This document shows positions 19,672 through 29,760 of a stretch of 64,000 nucleotides of DNA, piece by piece. The translations under genes were made by a program, and so were the position numbers. Under the pieces are notes generated by a model. It did no database searches and was not told where the DNA came from. It was given only the letters and a program-made list of their open reading frames with translations. The stretch's first letter is position 1; each line of letters begins with the position of its first letter. This DNA comes from Boesenbergia rotunda (taxonomy: Eukaryota > Streptophyta > Magnoliopsida > Zingiberales > Zingiberaceae): NCBI GenBank assembly GCA_024364735.1, contig JAGFNQ010007676.1, positions 1 to 64,000 of the forward strand. Direction: 5' to 3'.

Positions 19672-20677
19672 TGATAACTGCTATTTTATTGATTATTTTA
19701 GGCTCAAAAATCCATGTTTGACCCATATTTTACATGCCTAATCTTGAGTTTACCCTAGGTTCCATGTGTTAATTCTATTTTGGGCTTAATTACAAATCTT
19801 TGCGATTTTGAGATGTTTTGATATTTAATTTGAATCTGACTTTTGTCGGCTGAAGGAACATGGACCTAGGTCAAGTTGGGTCAAGGTCGGGTTAGAATCG
19901 GGCTCAGATCAAGGTGATCAAGCTTTGGAGAACTGTGAGCCGTTCATTCGAAAGGCAAGTGAATCTGGGACATCCAGGGCAGATCAGATTGATCCCAACT
20001 GAGGGGAGGTAGATCTGACCTTCAGATTGGGATCTGGAAGTTTAGGGTTCAATCGGAGAAGATCCAACCGTTGGATTAAGCCAAGTCAATCTCAACCGTC
20101 CATTGCTTAATACTTAAGAAAAATCCCTCAGTTTTGTCGCGTCGTCGCGTCTTCGCCGCAAGCCACTGTTCTTCGTGTTCTTCATTTTTCTTCAAGTTTT
20201 CTTCATTCGAGCGCGCGACCACATCAGGATCGAGCTCAGTTTGGATTCTAGATCATCAGGTTCGCATCTCCGCAAGGTTTTCTAATCAAATCATCGCTGA
20301 GAAGAGCTAGGTGAGGGTTTCGCCAGTTCTGCCATTTTTGGATCGATTCAAGCTTGTTCTCCATCCTCATCAACCGGATGCAAGTCGGAGGGGTTCTTTG
20401 AGTTGCTCTGGTGGTTCCTGAATCATCATCGCATTCCCACACATCAAGTTTGAAGAGATCGGAGGATTGGTTTTCTTGCCGGTAAGATTGCAGCTGAAAT
20501 TGATTGCGGGAGCTGAGGAGCTATTGATTTGTCAGCTGCGGAGTTCGTAGCTATTTCTTGAGTGACAACAAGAAGAATTCGCACTGAGGGATGAGTCTGA
20601 TGTTTAGTTTTTGTTAATTTTCATTTTGCAATTTTGTTCTTCGCATATTCAGTTCTGTATCTGTAGCTTTTTAGGCA

Positions 20678-20766
20678 CTGATCGGTCTGTCGACCGATCC
20701 AAGCTCCATCTGATCGGTCTGTCAACCGATCAGGCTTGCTTCTGATCGGACTGTAAACCGATTAGG
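20678..20766 (+). repeat. CTGATCGGTC palindromes inside the Athila-like solo LTR
   Basis: Three tandem copies of the inverted repeat with arms CTGATCGGTC and GACCGATC/AACCGATCAG/AACCGATTAG are separated by about 20 bases. The same motif is typical of the unrelated SV1-family Copia LTRs. The complete Athila LTRs at 45564 and 57850 do not show it. Confidence 0.85.
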
Positions 20767-21378
20767 CAGTCTAGCTCCAGTTCATGCTCTATTTTACTTA
20801 AGCTTTACGTGTTTCAATTTCTCCAAATTCCCGTTAGACACAAAGTCCATCGAATCTAATTTAATTCTCAATTTTCCTTAGTTATAGTGTCTTTGCATTC
20901 AATTTAGCTTTAAATTCAAATTTTATCCCTTCAAGTTGCATGGTTTAATTGTTGCTTAGTTTAAGTGTGATTTTTGCAATCTTATTTGCTCAGCTAAGTA
21001 AATCTTGTTATTGTTATTTCCTTCGAATTTGCAAAACAAACCCCCATATTATTCGAAAGCCCCAAAACATTTGATGACACACAAATTCGAGGTTAAATCA
21101 AACATCCTAAACTAGTCCTTGAAAAAATACGACCTGTGGCCCCTTTACTACATTTACTTTGTGAGCTAGGGTTTTTAGTCTAAATATCTAAATTTGAGAC
21201 CCACATTCGTGACATCTATTTGTTGGTGCAAGTTGCATCAATGATGTTCTCATATAAGTGTTTTAATATTTGACAATATACTTAAGTCAGTGATACATTG
21301 AACAAACAAAGGGGAGCAAAGGAGAAGTGACCTAAGTTGAAGAAAAGTCCTAGTTAATCTAGGCAACGGAACCCAAAG

Positions 21379-21767
21379 ACCCAGCGAAGGATTGCTGGGT
21401 ACCTAGCGAAGGGCTGCTAGGCATAGAAGACCTAGCGAAGGGCTGCTAGGCACCTAGCGAAGGGATGCTAGGCATAGAACACCTAGCGAAAGGCTGCTAG
21501 GCACCTGGCGAAGGACAGCTAGGCATAGAAGACCTAGCGAAGGGCTGCTAGGCACCTGGCGAAGGACTGCTAGGGAATGAAGACCTGGCGAAGGACTGCT
21601 AGGCACCTGGCGAAGGACTGCTAGGGAATAAAGTCTTGGTCCAAGGGACTGAGCAACTTAGCTGAGCGATGACTAAGGAGAGGAGTAGAGACGGGTCAGG
21701 GTTTGGGCGTCTCGAGGTCCGGAAGTATCGGAAGCTAAGCAAAAGTCCACCCGAAGGACTGGGTGGA
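21379..21767 (+). repeat. Hairpin array of the SV3 5' LTR
   Basis: Units have the loop GAAGGNNT. Stems include ACCCAGC/GCTGGGT (21379-21400), CCTAGC/GCTAGG (21402-21421 and several more) and TCCACCC/GGGTGGA (21746-21767). The loop is the reverse complement of that in the SV2 array as printed, so it is the same in element orientation. Confidence 0.87.
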
Positions 21768-22280
21768 AATCGTCTGCTGGAAGGAGTAGGTGAAAGGCGC
21801 GTTCTCGGGGGTGAGAACTTGCACCGGTTCGACCTAGGGTTTCGTGGAGATCCGAAGTCCGAACCAAGTCCTTAAGGCTAATATTGTATGTATATGTGCT
21901 TTGTGTTTATGTATCTTGCAGGTACCAAAATTGGAAGACAAAGCAAGCAAAACAAAGAACTGGAGCCTTGAAGCAGGGCGCCCCCATCATCTAGGGTGTC
22001 CCCAGTGTTGGGGGCGCCCAAGCCAGAGTGTAAAAAATAGTCTTTGGTGAACCATGCAGAACAGGTGTCAAGCGGGGCGCCCGGAGCGTCCGGGGCGCCC
22101 GAGTTCAAACCTGTTTTTGCTGTTTCCAGTCCGAAACCCAGATAAGCCTTCATGAGGGCGCCCGGGAGGTCCGGGGTGCCCTGGTCAAAGGTTTTATTAG
22201 CTGCGGCGAGGTCGACGCGGGGATAAGGTTTGACCGGGTTTATTGGGGCGCCCCCAGTGTCTAGGGCGCCCGCAGGAGTG

Positions 22281-22303
22281 CTATAAAAAGGGTTTCGACC
22301 CCT
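22281..22303 (+). promoter_or_regulatory. SV3 5' LTR TATA box and adjacent stem-loop
   Basis: CTATAAAAAG is followed at once by GGGTTTCGACCC, a stem GGGT/ACCC with a TTCG loop. The 3' LTR (28139-28156) and SV6 (61915-61937) have the same arrangement with slightly different stems. Confidence 0.75.
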
Positions 22304-22789
22304 CTACTTCAACAACAACTGCTAAGTACCATTCTGATCACTCTGACCGACGAAAACACGCTAAAGATGAGGCTCTAAGACCGGGAGGCTCCAGGAGGAA
22401 GTGCGCGGCACTTCGGAGATCCAGATTGGTCGAGCTTCAAACTTGTTCTGTTCGGTTCTCTTTAATTTTACTGTAGTTAATTTTCTATATTTGTGATTGC
22501 GATTATTGTATTGTAAGACGGGTTTTTCTGCCTCCGGAAATTCCAGAAAGGAGACCAATAGTGGACTCACGCCGAGTACATAGTCCTTGGACGTACTGAC
22601 CCTGGGGGGTCGGGAACCAAGTAAATAAATCCCGCGTGTAAACTGTCTTTTGTTTTGTTCGCTCGTTCTATTGCTTTTCCGCTGCTACTAACTCTGTGTC
22701 TAGAATGAACGATAGAATTACGAAAGTTTTACGAAGGTTTTTCACGATCGATATTCACCCCCCTCTATCGACGGCACCGGTCCTACAAT

Positions 22790-22800
22790 TGGTATCAGAG
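22790..22800 (+). other. SV3 primer binding site
   Basis: TGGTATCAGAG begins two bases after the LTR end CCTACA. It is the tRNA-iMet type. Confidence 0.88.
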
Positions 22801-22895
22801 TCGAGCCGCTCTTCACCGGACTAACCGCCGACGGAGCAACGACGCCAGGAGTTGAGGGGGAGCCCAGGAGTGAATCAGGTATAATTTAATTTTAA

Positions 22896-23981
22896 ATGTC
22901 AAATTTTAAACTCCATGTTATATGCTTCACATGCAGGGAGAGAGGGGACTATAAAAATCAGTGCCCTACTCGTAAAAATCGTTCATCACCGGCAGCAAGG
23001 GAGACACCAGTGCCAGGAGTCCGGAGAGATAAAAGCCACATCAGATGCTTCAAATGCGAGAAGTACGGACACTACAAAAACAAGTGTCCGGCGAAGGTAC
23101 GTAAGATTTATGTTCCAAAAGTTTTACAAATTCCTGCACTGTCTTTAGATAATTCAGTTAATTTTTCTGTTAAATTAGATTTACTGCATAGTAAAATTAA
23201 TATTTTGCATGATAAATTAGAAAATACAGACATGACTAAAATTTCAGAAATTAATTATTTAATTCATAATATTAATTTAGCAATTACTAAAATAAATTAT
23301 CATAACCTTAATTCTAATAATCTTTAATCTGATAATTTTAATTTAGATAAATTTGATAATTTTAATTCAGATAAATCTGATAATTGTAATTCAGATAAAT
23401 TTAATCCTAAGGATAAATCTGAATTCAAAAATCTTAAGGATAATTCTAAATTTGAAAATCCTTTAGATAATTATGAATTCAAATTTGAAAATCCGTTGTA
23501 TAACTCTAAATTCGAATTTAAAAAATCTAAATATAATCCAGAAATTAATTCTGAAAATCTTAAGGATTATCCAAAAATTAATTCTGAAAATCTTAAGGAT
23601 AATCTAGAGATTATGTTTGAATTTCTTGAAAATATTGAAGATGTATCTGAGGATAATTCTGAAGATAATATTGAAATTCTCCTAGATAATAACCTAATCA
23701 TAAATAATCTTAAAAATTATTACGAAACCTTAACTAATGGCCCAAATTACACCTCCTATTTTGAGGATACTAAAAGATATAATTTTGAGGATAAGGAGGA
23801 TATGGAACTATCAAAGATTAGGGCCATAGTCAACAAAAATTACAAAGGTTCAAATAAATCCGAATTGTTAGAAAAATTTGAAAAGATAGATAAAGATGAA
23901 GAAGAAATTTTCGAAATAATGAAAATGATGAATTTAAATCCACAACCATTAATTAATTATAACCTTATCAATTCAAATTAA
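22896..23981 (+). pseudogene. SV3 mini-Gag: two zinc knuckles plus acidic tail, one stop
   Basis: One frame runs from ATG 22896 to 23981 with a single internal TAA at 23325-23327. The first half (143 residues to the stop) starts about 95 bases after the primer site and goes directly into two zinc knuckles. The first, CFTCRERGDYKNQC, has Asp in place of the His ligand. The second, CFKCEKYGHYKNKC, is complete. After the stop the frame stays open for about 218 codons, Asn/Asp/Lys/Glu rich, and ends in a domain (from about YYETLTNG to SELLEKFEK) that is conserved in SV6. There is no capsid region. The role may be RNA binding and co-packaging, by inference from zinc knuckles. A decaying gag remnant is the alternative, although conservation of the distal domain argues for past selection. 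Confidence 0.8.
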
Positions 23982-24670
23982 TTAAATCTTAATTATTCAA
24001 ATTCAAATTAATTAAATCCTAATTATTCAAATTCAAATTAATTAAATATTAATTAAATTCAAATTAAATCTTAATTAAAGTCGAATTAAATCTTAATTAA
24101 ACTCGAAATTTAAATTAAATAAAATTAAATAAAATTAAATTCAAATTAAATTAAATTTAAATTAAATTAAAGTCAAATTAAATTAAATTAAATTAAAATT
24201 AAAATTAAATTAAATTAAATTAAATTCAAATTAAATTAAATTCAAATTAAATTAAATTCAAATTAAATTAAATTCAAATTAAATTAAATTCAAATTAATT
24301 TAAATTCAAATTAAATTAAATTCAAATTAAATTAAATTCATATTAAATTAAATTAAATTAAATTCAAATTAAATTAAATTAAATTAAATTAAATTCAAAT
24401 TAAATTAAATTCAAATTAAATTAAATTCAAATTAAATTCAAATAAATTAAATTTAAATTAAATTAAATTAAATTAAGTTAAATTCAAATTAAATTCAAAT
24501 TAAATTAATTTTATATTAATTTAATTCAAATTAAATTAAATTCAAATTCAAATTAACTTAAAATTAAATTCAAATTAAATTAAATTCAATTAAATTCAAA
24601 TTAAATTATATTCAAATTAAATTCAAATTAAATTAAATTATATTAAATTAAATTTAAATTTCTAATTAAT
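23982..24670 (+). repeat. A/T tandem array of SV3
   Basis: About 690 bases built from TTAAATTAAATTCAAA-like units of 16 bases, with 5-base TTAAA slippage. It starts right after the stop codon of the mini-Gag frame. No coding potential. Confidence 0.9.
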
Positions 24671-27099
24671 TCAACTTCAATTAATTCTTAGTTAACTTGA
24701 ATCCAACTAAAATCGTAAATAACTTAAACTCAAACTGAAATAAAATTTTATCCAAACCGCAACAATTAACTAAATAAAATTAAATATGTCATAGTGGGTT
24801 GTCATATTCGCGGGTTCACACGACATGTATCAAATCGGGAATTTGATACATCTTTAGAAACGTAATTAAAATGATTTGAATTGTTTGACTCATGCATAAT
24901 TGCCATGCCATGCATTTGCTACTTCTTTTAAATACATGACATGCCATTCATATTTAAATTTTATGCATATATTAGAACGGCTATAGGAAAAAGAATAATT
25001 GAATCTTGATCAACCTAGTATTGGGTGGCGATGAGATGATAGTACGTTAAGGAAGCCAATTCTAATAAGGTCAAGTATACTCGGTCTCTTTAGACTAGTG
25101 AAACTAGCCGAAGCTACCGATCCAAGACCCAAAATAGTTAGACTAGAATTTTTCAAAAAGTAATTTTAAAAATAAAATTTCATTAAAAGGCTTTGTCAAG
25201 GAAAGGGTTAGTGATCCAATAAGGCTACGGCCAAAGAAGGCCTAGTGCCTCGCCAAGACGTGGAAGCCAATTTTTGAAATTCAAATTCAAGTTACTTCTT
25301 GTCAAATTCAAATCTAACACAAGCTTCAATTAAATCTTAGAGTTAATAATAAATTAAAAAAAAATGATTCAAGCATCTCACAATACACCTATAAGGCAAC
25401 CATGCTTGTTGTATTGATACATCTAAAATGGGTGAGATGTTAAGGACTAATGAATTGAAAAATATTTTTCAAAATTATTTTTCAAAATTGTTAGAATATT
25501 TTTCTAAAAATATATTTTCAAAATAGTGCTTTAACATAATAATATTTGTATGGATTTCATCCTTGTTTGATTGCCAATACAGTACATGCTTTCAAAAATT
25601 ATATTCTTTTGAAAAGTGTTTGACTTACACAATTAGACACAAGCCCCTTAGGACAACACTAAAAGTTCCTTAAGGCACTTAGATAGAGTCAAACGATATC
25701 GGGTACAGGGGGAGTGCTTTTCATTTTCTTTTAAAATGGTTTTCAAAAATTACACTTTAAACATTACTATCATTTGAAAAATACTTTTCGAAAACTGTGC
25801 TTTAAATCATTATTACTTGTGTTTTCAAAAAGGGTTTATGTTGTAAAAATTATATGTTCAAACATTTACCTATTTCTTTGAGTTTGATAAACCCTAAAGA
25901 CACAGAGGAAAGGTCCACTTCATGATTTTCAAGGACTCCTAGGATGTGTCAAATTTAGGGGGAGTCTGAGTCAAAAGAAGAATTTCAGAAAAGTTTTTTT
26001 GGTAATTATTCATTTTTTTGTTAAATATTTCTTTTTAATCTGAATCAAACCTTAAGACTCAGAGGAACAGTACTTGTGGTCAACAAGCTTCCCAGGACTG
26101 AGTCAAGTTTAGGGGGAGGTCAAATTAAAAGAATTATTTAATAACATGTTTTCATATCTTCAAAATCTTGCTAAAAATCTAAGTCCTTCAAAATACTATT
26201 ATTCTATTTGTTAGAATTTGTGTGACTTATGAAATTATTTTTGAAATAATGTTTACTTGGGTTGAAGAATTTTCAGGACACTTAGGAAATGTCCTTGTAG
26301 TCAACAAGGTTTCCCAGGATGGTGACACACTGTAAGATAAACCAAGTCAAGTAAAATATTGGGTCTTCAAAAGTTCACACATTTTTCAAAATCCACTAGC
26401 ATATAGTTTCAAAAGTACTATCGTTTTTTTGGCAAAATTTTGTTAATATTTACTTGAGTTTGAAGAATTTCCAGGACACTTAGGAAAATGTCCTTGTGGT
26501 TAACAAGGTTTCCTAGGATTGTGTAAAACTGGAAAAGAAACCTAGTCAAGTAAAATATTATGTTTCAAAAATTACATATATTTTTTCAATGTCTCATCTT
26601 TTTCAAAAATAGTTAGTACTTGCAAAATATGCATAATATTTATATCTTTCAAAATAGCATTCTTTCAAAAATTATGCATTTTCCAAAAGTACTTAATTTT
26701 TCAAAAAATTCAATACATTTTTCAAAGGTACTTATATTTTTCAAAAATCATAATAATTTTTAAAGTACTTGTACTTTTCAAAGCGCATAGCATCTTATGC
26801 ATTTTTCAAAAAAATGCAATATATCATTCAAAATGCAATGCTTTCAAAAATTTTGCACTAAGTATTTTCAAAAAGAACTAAAAGTTTTTCATTGTTGGTG
26901 CAAGTATTTTCTTAAAGTTTTTTGATGTATGACAAAGGGGGAGAGGTGTGCTTAAGTTAGAAAAATTTTCTCCCAAAGATCAAAAATATAGTTTCAAAAC
27001 TTATATCATTTTTTTTGTTTTTTTTATCCCAAGGATAGTAAGTTAGCCCATTCAACCAATCTAACTTAAGTTATTGTCAAACATCAAAAAGGGGGAGAT
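24671..27099 (+). other. SV3 non-coding 3' internal region with five polypurine-like tracts
   Basis: No gene frame. The part at 25130-25330 matches SV2 13323-13560 in reverse. G-rich polypurine tracts stand at about 25706-25717, 25954-25965, 26107-26119, 26933-26946 and 27086-27099. The last adjoins the 3' LTR. TTTCAAAA-type words recur throughout. A copy of the LTR start (TTGTTGGTGCAAGT) occurs at about 26893, just before the fourth tract. Confidence 0.75.
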
Positions 27100-28396
27100 T
27101 GTTGGTGCAAGTTGCATCAATGATGTTCTCCTTTAAGTGTTTTAATGTTTGGCAATATACTTAAGTCAGTGATGCATTGAACAGACAAAGGGGAGCAAAG
27201 GAGAAGTGACCTAAGTTGAAGAAAAGTCCTAGTTAATCTAGGCAACGGAACCCAAAGACCCAGCGAAGGACTTCTGGGCACCTAGCGAAGGGCTGCTAGG
27301 CATAGAAGACCTAGCGAAGGGCTGCTAGGCACCTAGCGAAGGGCTGCTAGGCATAGAAGACCTAGCGAAGGGCTGCTAGGCACCTGACGAAGGATGGCTA
27401 GGCATAGAAGACCTAGCGAAGGGCTGCTAGACACCTGGCGAAGGACTGCTAGGGAATGAAGACCTGGCGAAGGACTGCTAGGGAATAAAGTCTTGGTCCA
27501 AGGGACTGAGCAACTTAGCTGAGCGGTGACTAAGGAGAGGAGTAGAGACGGGTCAGGGTTTGGGCGTCTCGAGGTCCGGAAGTATCGGAAGCTAAGCAAA
27601 AGTCCACCCGAAGGACTGGGTGGCAACCGTCTCCTAGAAGGAGTAGGAGAAAGGTGCGTTCTCGATGGTGAGAACTTGCGCCGGTTCGACCTAGGGTTTT
27701 GTGGAGATCCGAAGCCCGAACCAAGTCCTTAAGGCTAATATTGTATGTATATGTGCTTTGTGTTTATGTATCTTACAGGTACCAAAATTGGAAGACAAAG
27801 CAAGCGAAACAAAGAACTGGAGCCTTGAAGCAGGGCACCCCCATCTTCCAGGGTGCCCCTAGTGTTGGGGGCGCCCAAGCCAGAGTGTAAAAAATAATCT
27901 TTGGTGAAGCAGGCAGAACAGGTGTCAAGAGGGGCGCCCGGAGCGTCCGGGGCGCCTGGGTTCAAACCTGTTTTTGCTGTTTCGAGTCCGAAACATAGAT
28001 AAGCCTTCATGAGGGCACCGAGGAGGTCCGGGCCACCCTGGTCAAAGGTTTTATCAGCTGCAGCGAGGTCGACGCGGGGATAAAGTTTGACCGGGTTTAT
28101 CGGGGCGCCCCCAGTGTCTAGGGCGCCCCCAGGAGGCCTATATAAGGGGCTTCGACCCCTCTGCTTCAACAACAACTGCGAAGTACCATTCTGATCACTC
28201 TGACTGACGACAATGCTCTAAAGACGAGGCTCTACGATCGGGAGGCTCCAGGAGGATGTGCGCAGCACTTCGGAGGTCCAGATCGGCAGATCTTCTAACT
28301 TTGTTTTGTTCGGTTTGCATTTATATTCCGCATTCAATTTATTATACTTTTGCTTGTATTTATTCACCCCCCTCTATCGACGGCACCGATCCTACA
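27100..28396 (+). repeat. 3' LTR of SV3, with a U5 deletion
   Basis: Starts TGTTGGTGCAAG and ends GATCCTACA. It matches the 5' LTR through the hairpin array (one unit fewer), GGCGCC block, TATA box and stem-loop. It then lacks about 240-270 bases that lie at roughly 22470-22745 in the 5' copy. Confidence 0.92.
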
Positions 28397-28418
28397 CTAT
28401 TTTGGGTCCATCATGATT

Positions 28419-28520
28419 CATGCCCAGTCCCCGACCAGGACTTAAGCCAAATTTACTCACTCACCTAAACTTAAATCGGTGTCAACACCAAAACAACAAT
28501 CAGGTCAGATTGCATCAACA
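28419..28520 (-). repeat. 5' LTR of SV1, first ~100 bases
   Basis: On the minus strand it starts TGTTGATGCAATCTGACC at 28520 and carries the opening hairpin with stem CCTGGTC/GACTGGG around GGG. It is the outer end of the LTR split by the Athila-like solo LTR. Confidence 0.88.
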
Positions 28521-28754
28521 TTTTTGTCCATAAGTGTTGTTCCTTGTCTTCACCATTATTATCTTTGGGTGCTACAAAATCGTGTTTCATGATTAACAAT
28601 AACTCAAAATCGATTTTGAAGAATACCTCCATTCGACGTTTCTACATCACAAACTCTTCCTTGAACTTTGGTGAGTAGATGCCTTCTTCGGCCAATATCT
28701 ACTTGTTTTAGGTGCCGGTTATTCCTTCTAAAGCAGTTGGGCTCTGATGTCATT
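28521..28754 (-). pseudogene. SV4 leader and gag start remnant
   Basis: On the minus strand a degenerate primer site (near TGACATCAGAGC) is followed by a Gag-like start containing a MEVFFKIDFE segment. It is cut off by SV1 at 28520, so SV1 seems to have landed in this gag. Too short and decayed for more. Confidence 0.5.
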
Positions 28755-29638
28755 TGTAGGTCTTGTGCAGGCCAACTAGAGGAGGGGAGGGGAGGGGGTA
28801 AATAGCCCTACAAATTGAGAACTTGATTATTTTTTTGTTCTTTAACAAAGATGATTAATTAGTAAGCAATTAAAATAACAAGAAGCATAACAATAATAAA
28901 AAGACGTTGCTAATCCAAGGAAGTGAAAATCCACTAATATTTTCTCTTTCGTGGAAGGTGGAGAAGTCTCTTACAATCTTGGAAAACTCAGAAATGGAGT
29001 AGGAAAATGTATTACAGTTGTTGTCCTTTAGTCCTAGCTCTAAGGGCTATTTATAGCCCAAAATAGGATGTTACCATTATGCTGACATGACACTGAGGCG
29101 CTTCAGTTGTGATCTGACGCGCTTCAGTTGTGATCTGAGGCACCTCAATTGGATAAGTTTTATCTATAGCAGCCAAACGGTCACTCAACGATAATTGTTG
29201 ATCTGAGGCACCTCAGTTCTACTTTTGCACATAACTCATCCGAGCCAACTAAGATGCCTTAGTTTACCTTTTAGTCAAAGTCAACTCCCACATTGACTTT
29301 TTCATCTTTCATCCACTTCAGTGATTTTCAACCATCCAGAGTTGAGCTCACGCGAGCCCGACCTGGCCTTCTTCTCGAATGAACTTTCACCCCTGTTTCT
29401 CATCCCTTGAACGTCGCGTACGCCCTTCTCATCCACTTTGTCCTCTTTCGCAATCTACTCATCTCTCAGATGCACCGAGCCCGTTGAATTCCTTCCGGTG
29501 CCATCATTATCGAATGTTGCGTCTTCCGCTCAACTTCTTATGCTCCTAAGCTCTTACACACTTAATCATATGGATCAAACCTATCAGGACCTTACTTGAC
29601 TTGGTTGATCACATCAAAACTAACCTGGGATACTTACA
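28755..29638 (-). repeat. SV4 5' LTR, old
   Basis: On the minus strand it starts TGTAAGTATCCC at 29638 and ends AGACCTACA at 28755, about 884 bases. It has CTGAGG-CA-CCTCAG palindromes and relatives (29093-29215) and the tip motif TATTTACCCCC. No intact partner LTR is in the window. Confidence 0.7.
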
Positions 29639-29760
29639 GTTTCCTTCGAAGTAAAGTCGTTGCATGTTGCTATGACTCTCTTTCAAAGACATCTTTGCAG
29701 CTCAAAACTTTTGCCCCTTTGGATTTGAGTCCTCCGGTGCGACCTTGTTATGATACCACT
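29639..29760 (-). pseudogene. SV5 primer site and gag start remnant
   Basis: On the minus strand TGGTATCATAAC follows the LTR end. A short Gag-like start (MSLKESHSNM, then RLYFEGN) is cut by the SV4 LTR at 29638. This shows SV4 inserted into SV5. Confidence 0.6.

Larger units (their letters stand above)
21221..22787 (+). repeat. 5' LTR of SV3
   Basis: Starts TGTTGGTGCAAGTTGC and ends GGTCCTACA. Modules in order are a hairpin array with loop GAAGGNNT (21379-21630, and a separate copy at 21746-21767), GGCGCC blocks (about 21970-22270), a TATA box at 22282, a small stem-loop and the tip TATTCACCCCCCTCTATCGA. Confidence 0.93.
21221..28396 (+). mobile_element. SV3: complete pol-less Sirevirus-like element, TSD CTATT
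   Basis: LTRs at 21221-22787 and 27100-28396, with CTATT on both sides (21216-21220 and 28397-28401). The internal 4.3 kb holds a primer site, a frame with two zinc knuckles and an acidic tail, a 0.7-kb A/T tandem array, a long non-coding region and five polypurine-like tracts. No capsid region and no pol are present. The two LTRs differ by a deletion of roughly 240-270 bases in the U5 part of the 3' copy, which happened after insertion. Confidence 0.95.
19672..28413 (+). mobile_element. Athila-like solo LTR, split by SV3
   Basis: The LTR starts TGATAACTGC at 19672 and ends GGGTCCATCA at 28413. The sequence is 19672-21220 plus 28402-28413, about 1.56 kb. Both ends match the LTR of the complete Athila element at 45564 (start TGATAG, end GGGTCCGTCA), and the tract around 21175-21215 aligns with it (TAAATATCTAAATT, then ATTCGTGACA). 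The flanks are GGATT (19667-19671) and TGATT (28414-28418), a target repeat with one change. It landed within the SV1 5' LTR. SV3 inserted 12 bases from its 3' end. Confidence 0.88.
6840..28520 (-). mobile_element. SV1: pol-less Sirevirus-like element, twice interrupted
   Basis: Read on the minus strand it has a 5' LTR (28520 down to 18126, split by another insertion), a primer site (18111-18123), a broken gag (18068 to 16901, resuming at 8473 to 8345), a 3' non-coding part with several polypurine-like tracts, and a truncated 3' LTR (7166-6840). No protease, integrase, reverse transcriptase or RNase H is seen, and only about 1.2 kb of non-coding sequence separates gag from the 3' LTR. SV2 sits inside gag and the Athila-like solo LTR sits inside the 5' LTR. 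A target repeat cannot be checked because the 3' end is lost at the Angela-type LTR tip. Confidence 0.88.

Noticed and set aside
22878..22934. Possible intron across the start of the SV3 mini-Gag
   Set aside because: A donor-like CAGGTATAA and an acceptor-like CATGCAGG exist, but SV6 lacks the donor and the interval is only about 57 bases.
23982..24670. A/T array as a replication origin or centromere satellite
   Set aside because: It is confined to the element and placed after a stop codon. There is no evidence for origin or centromere function.
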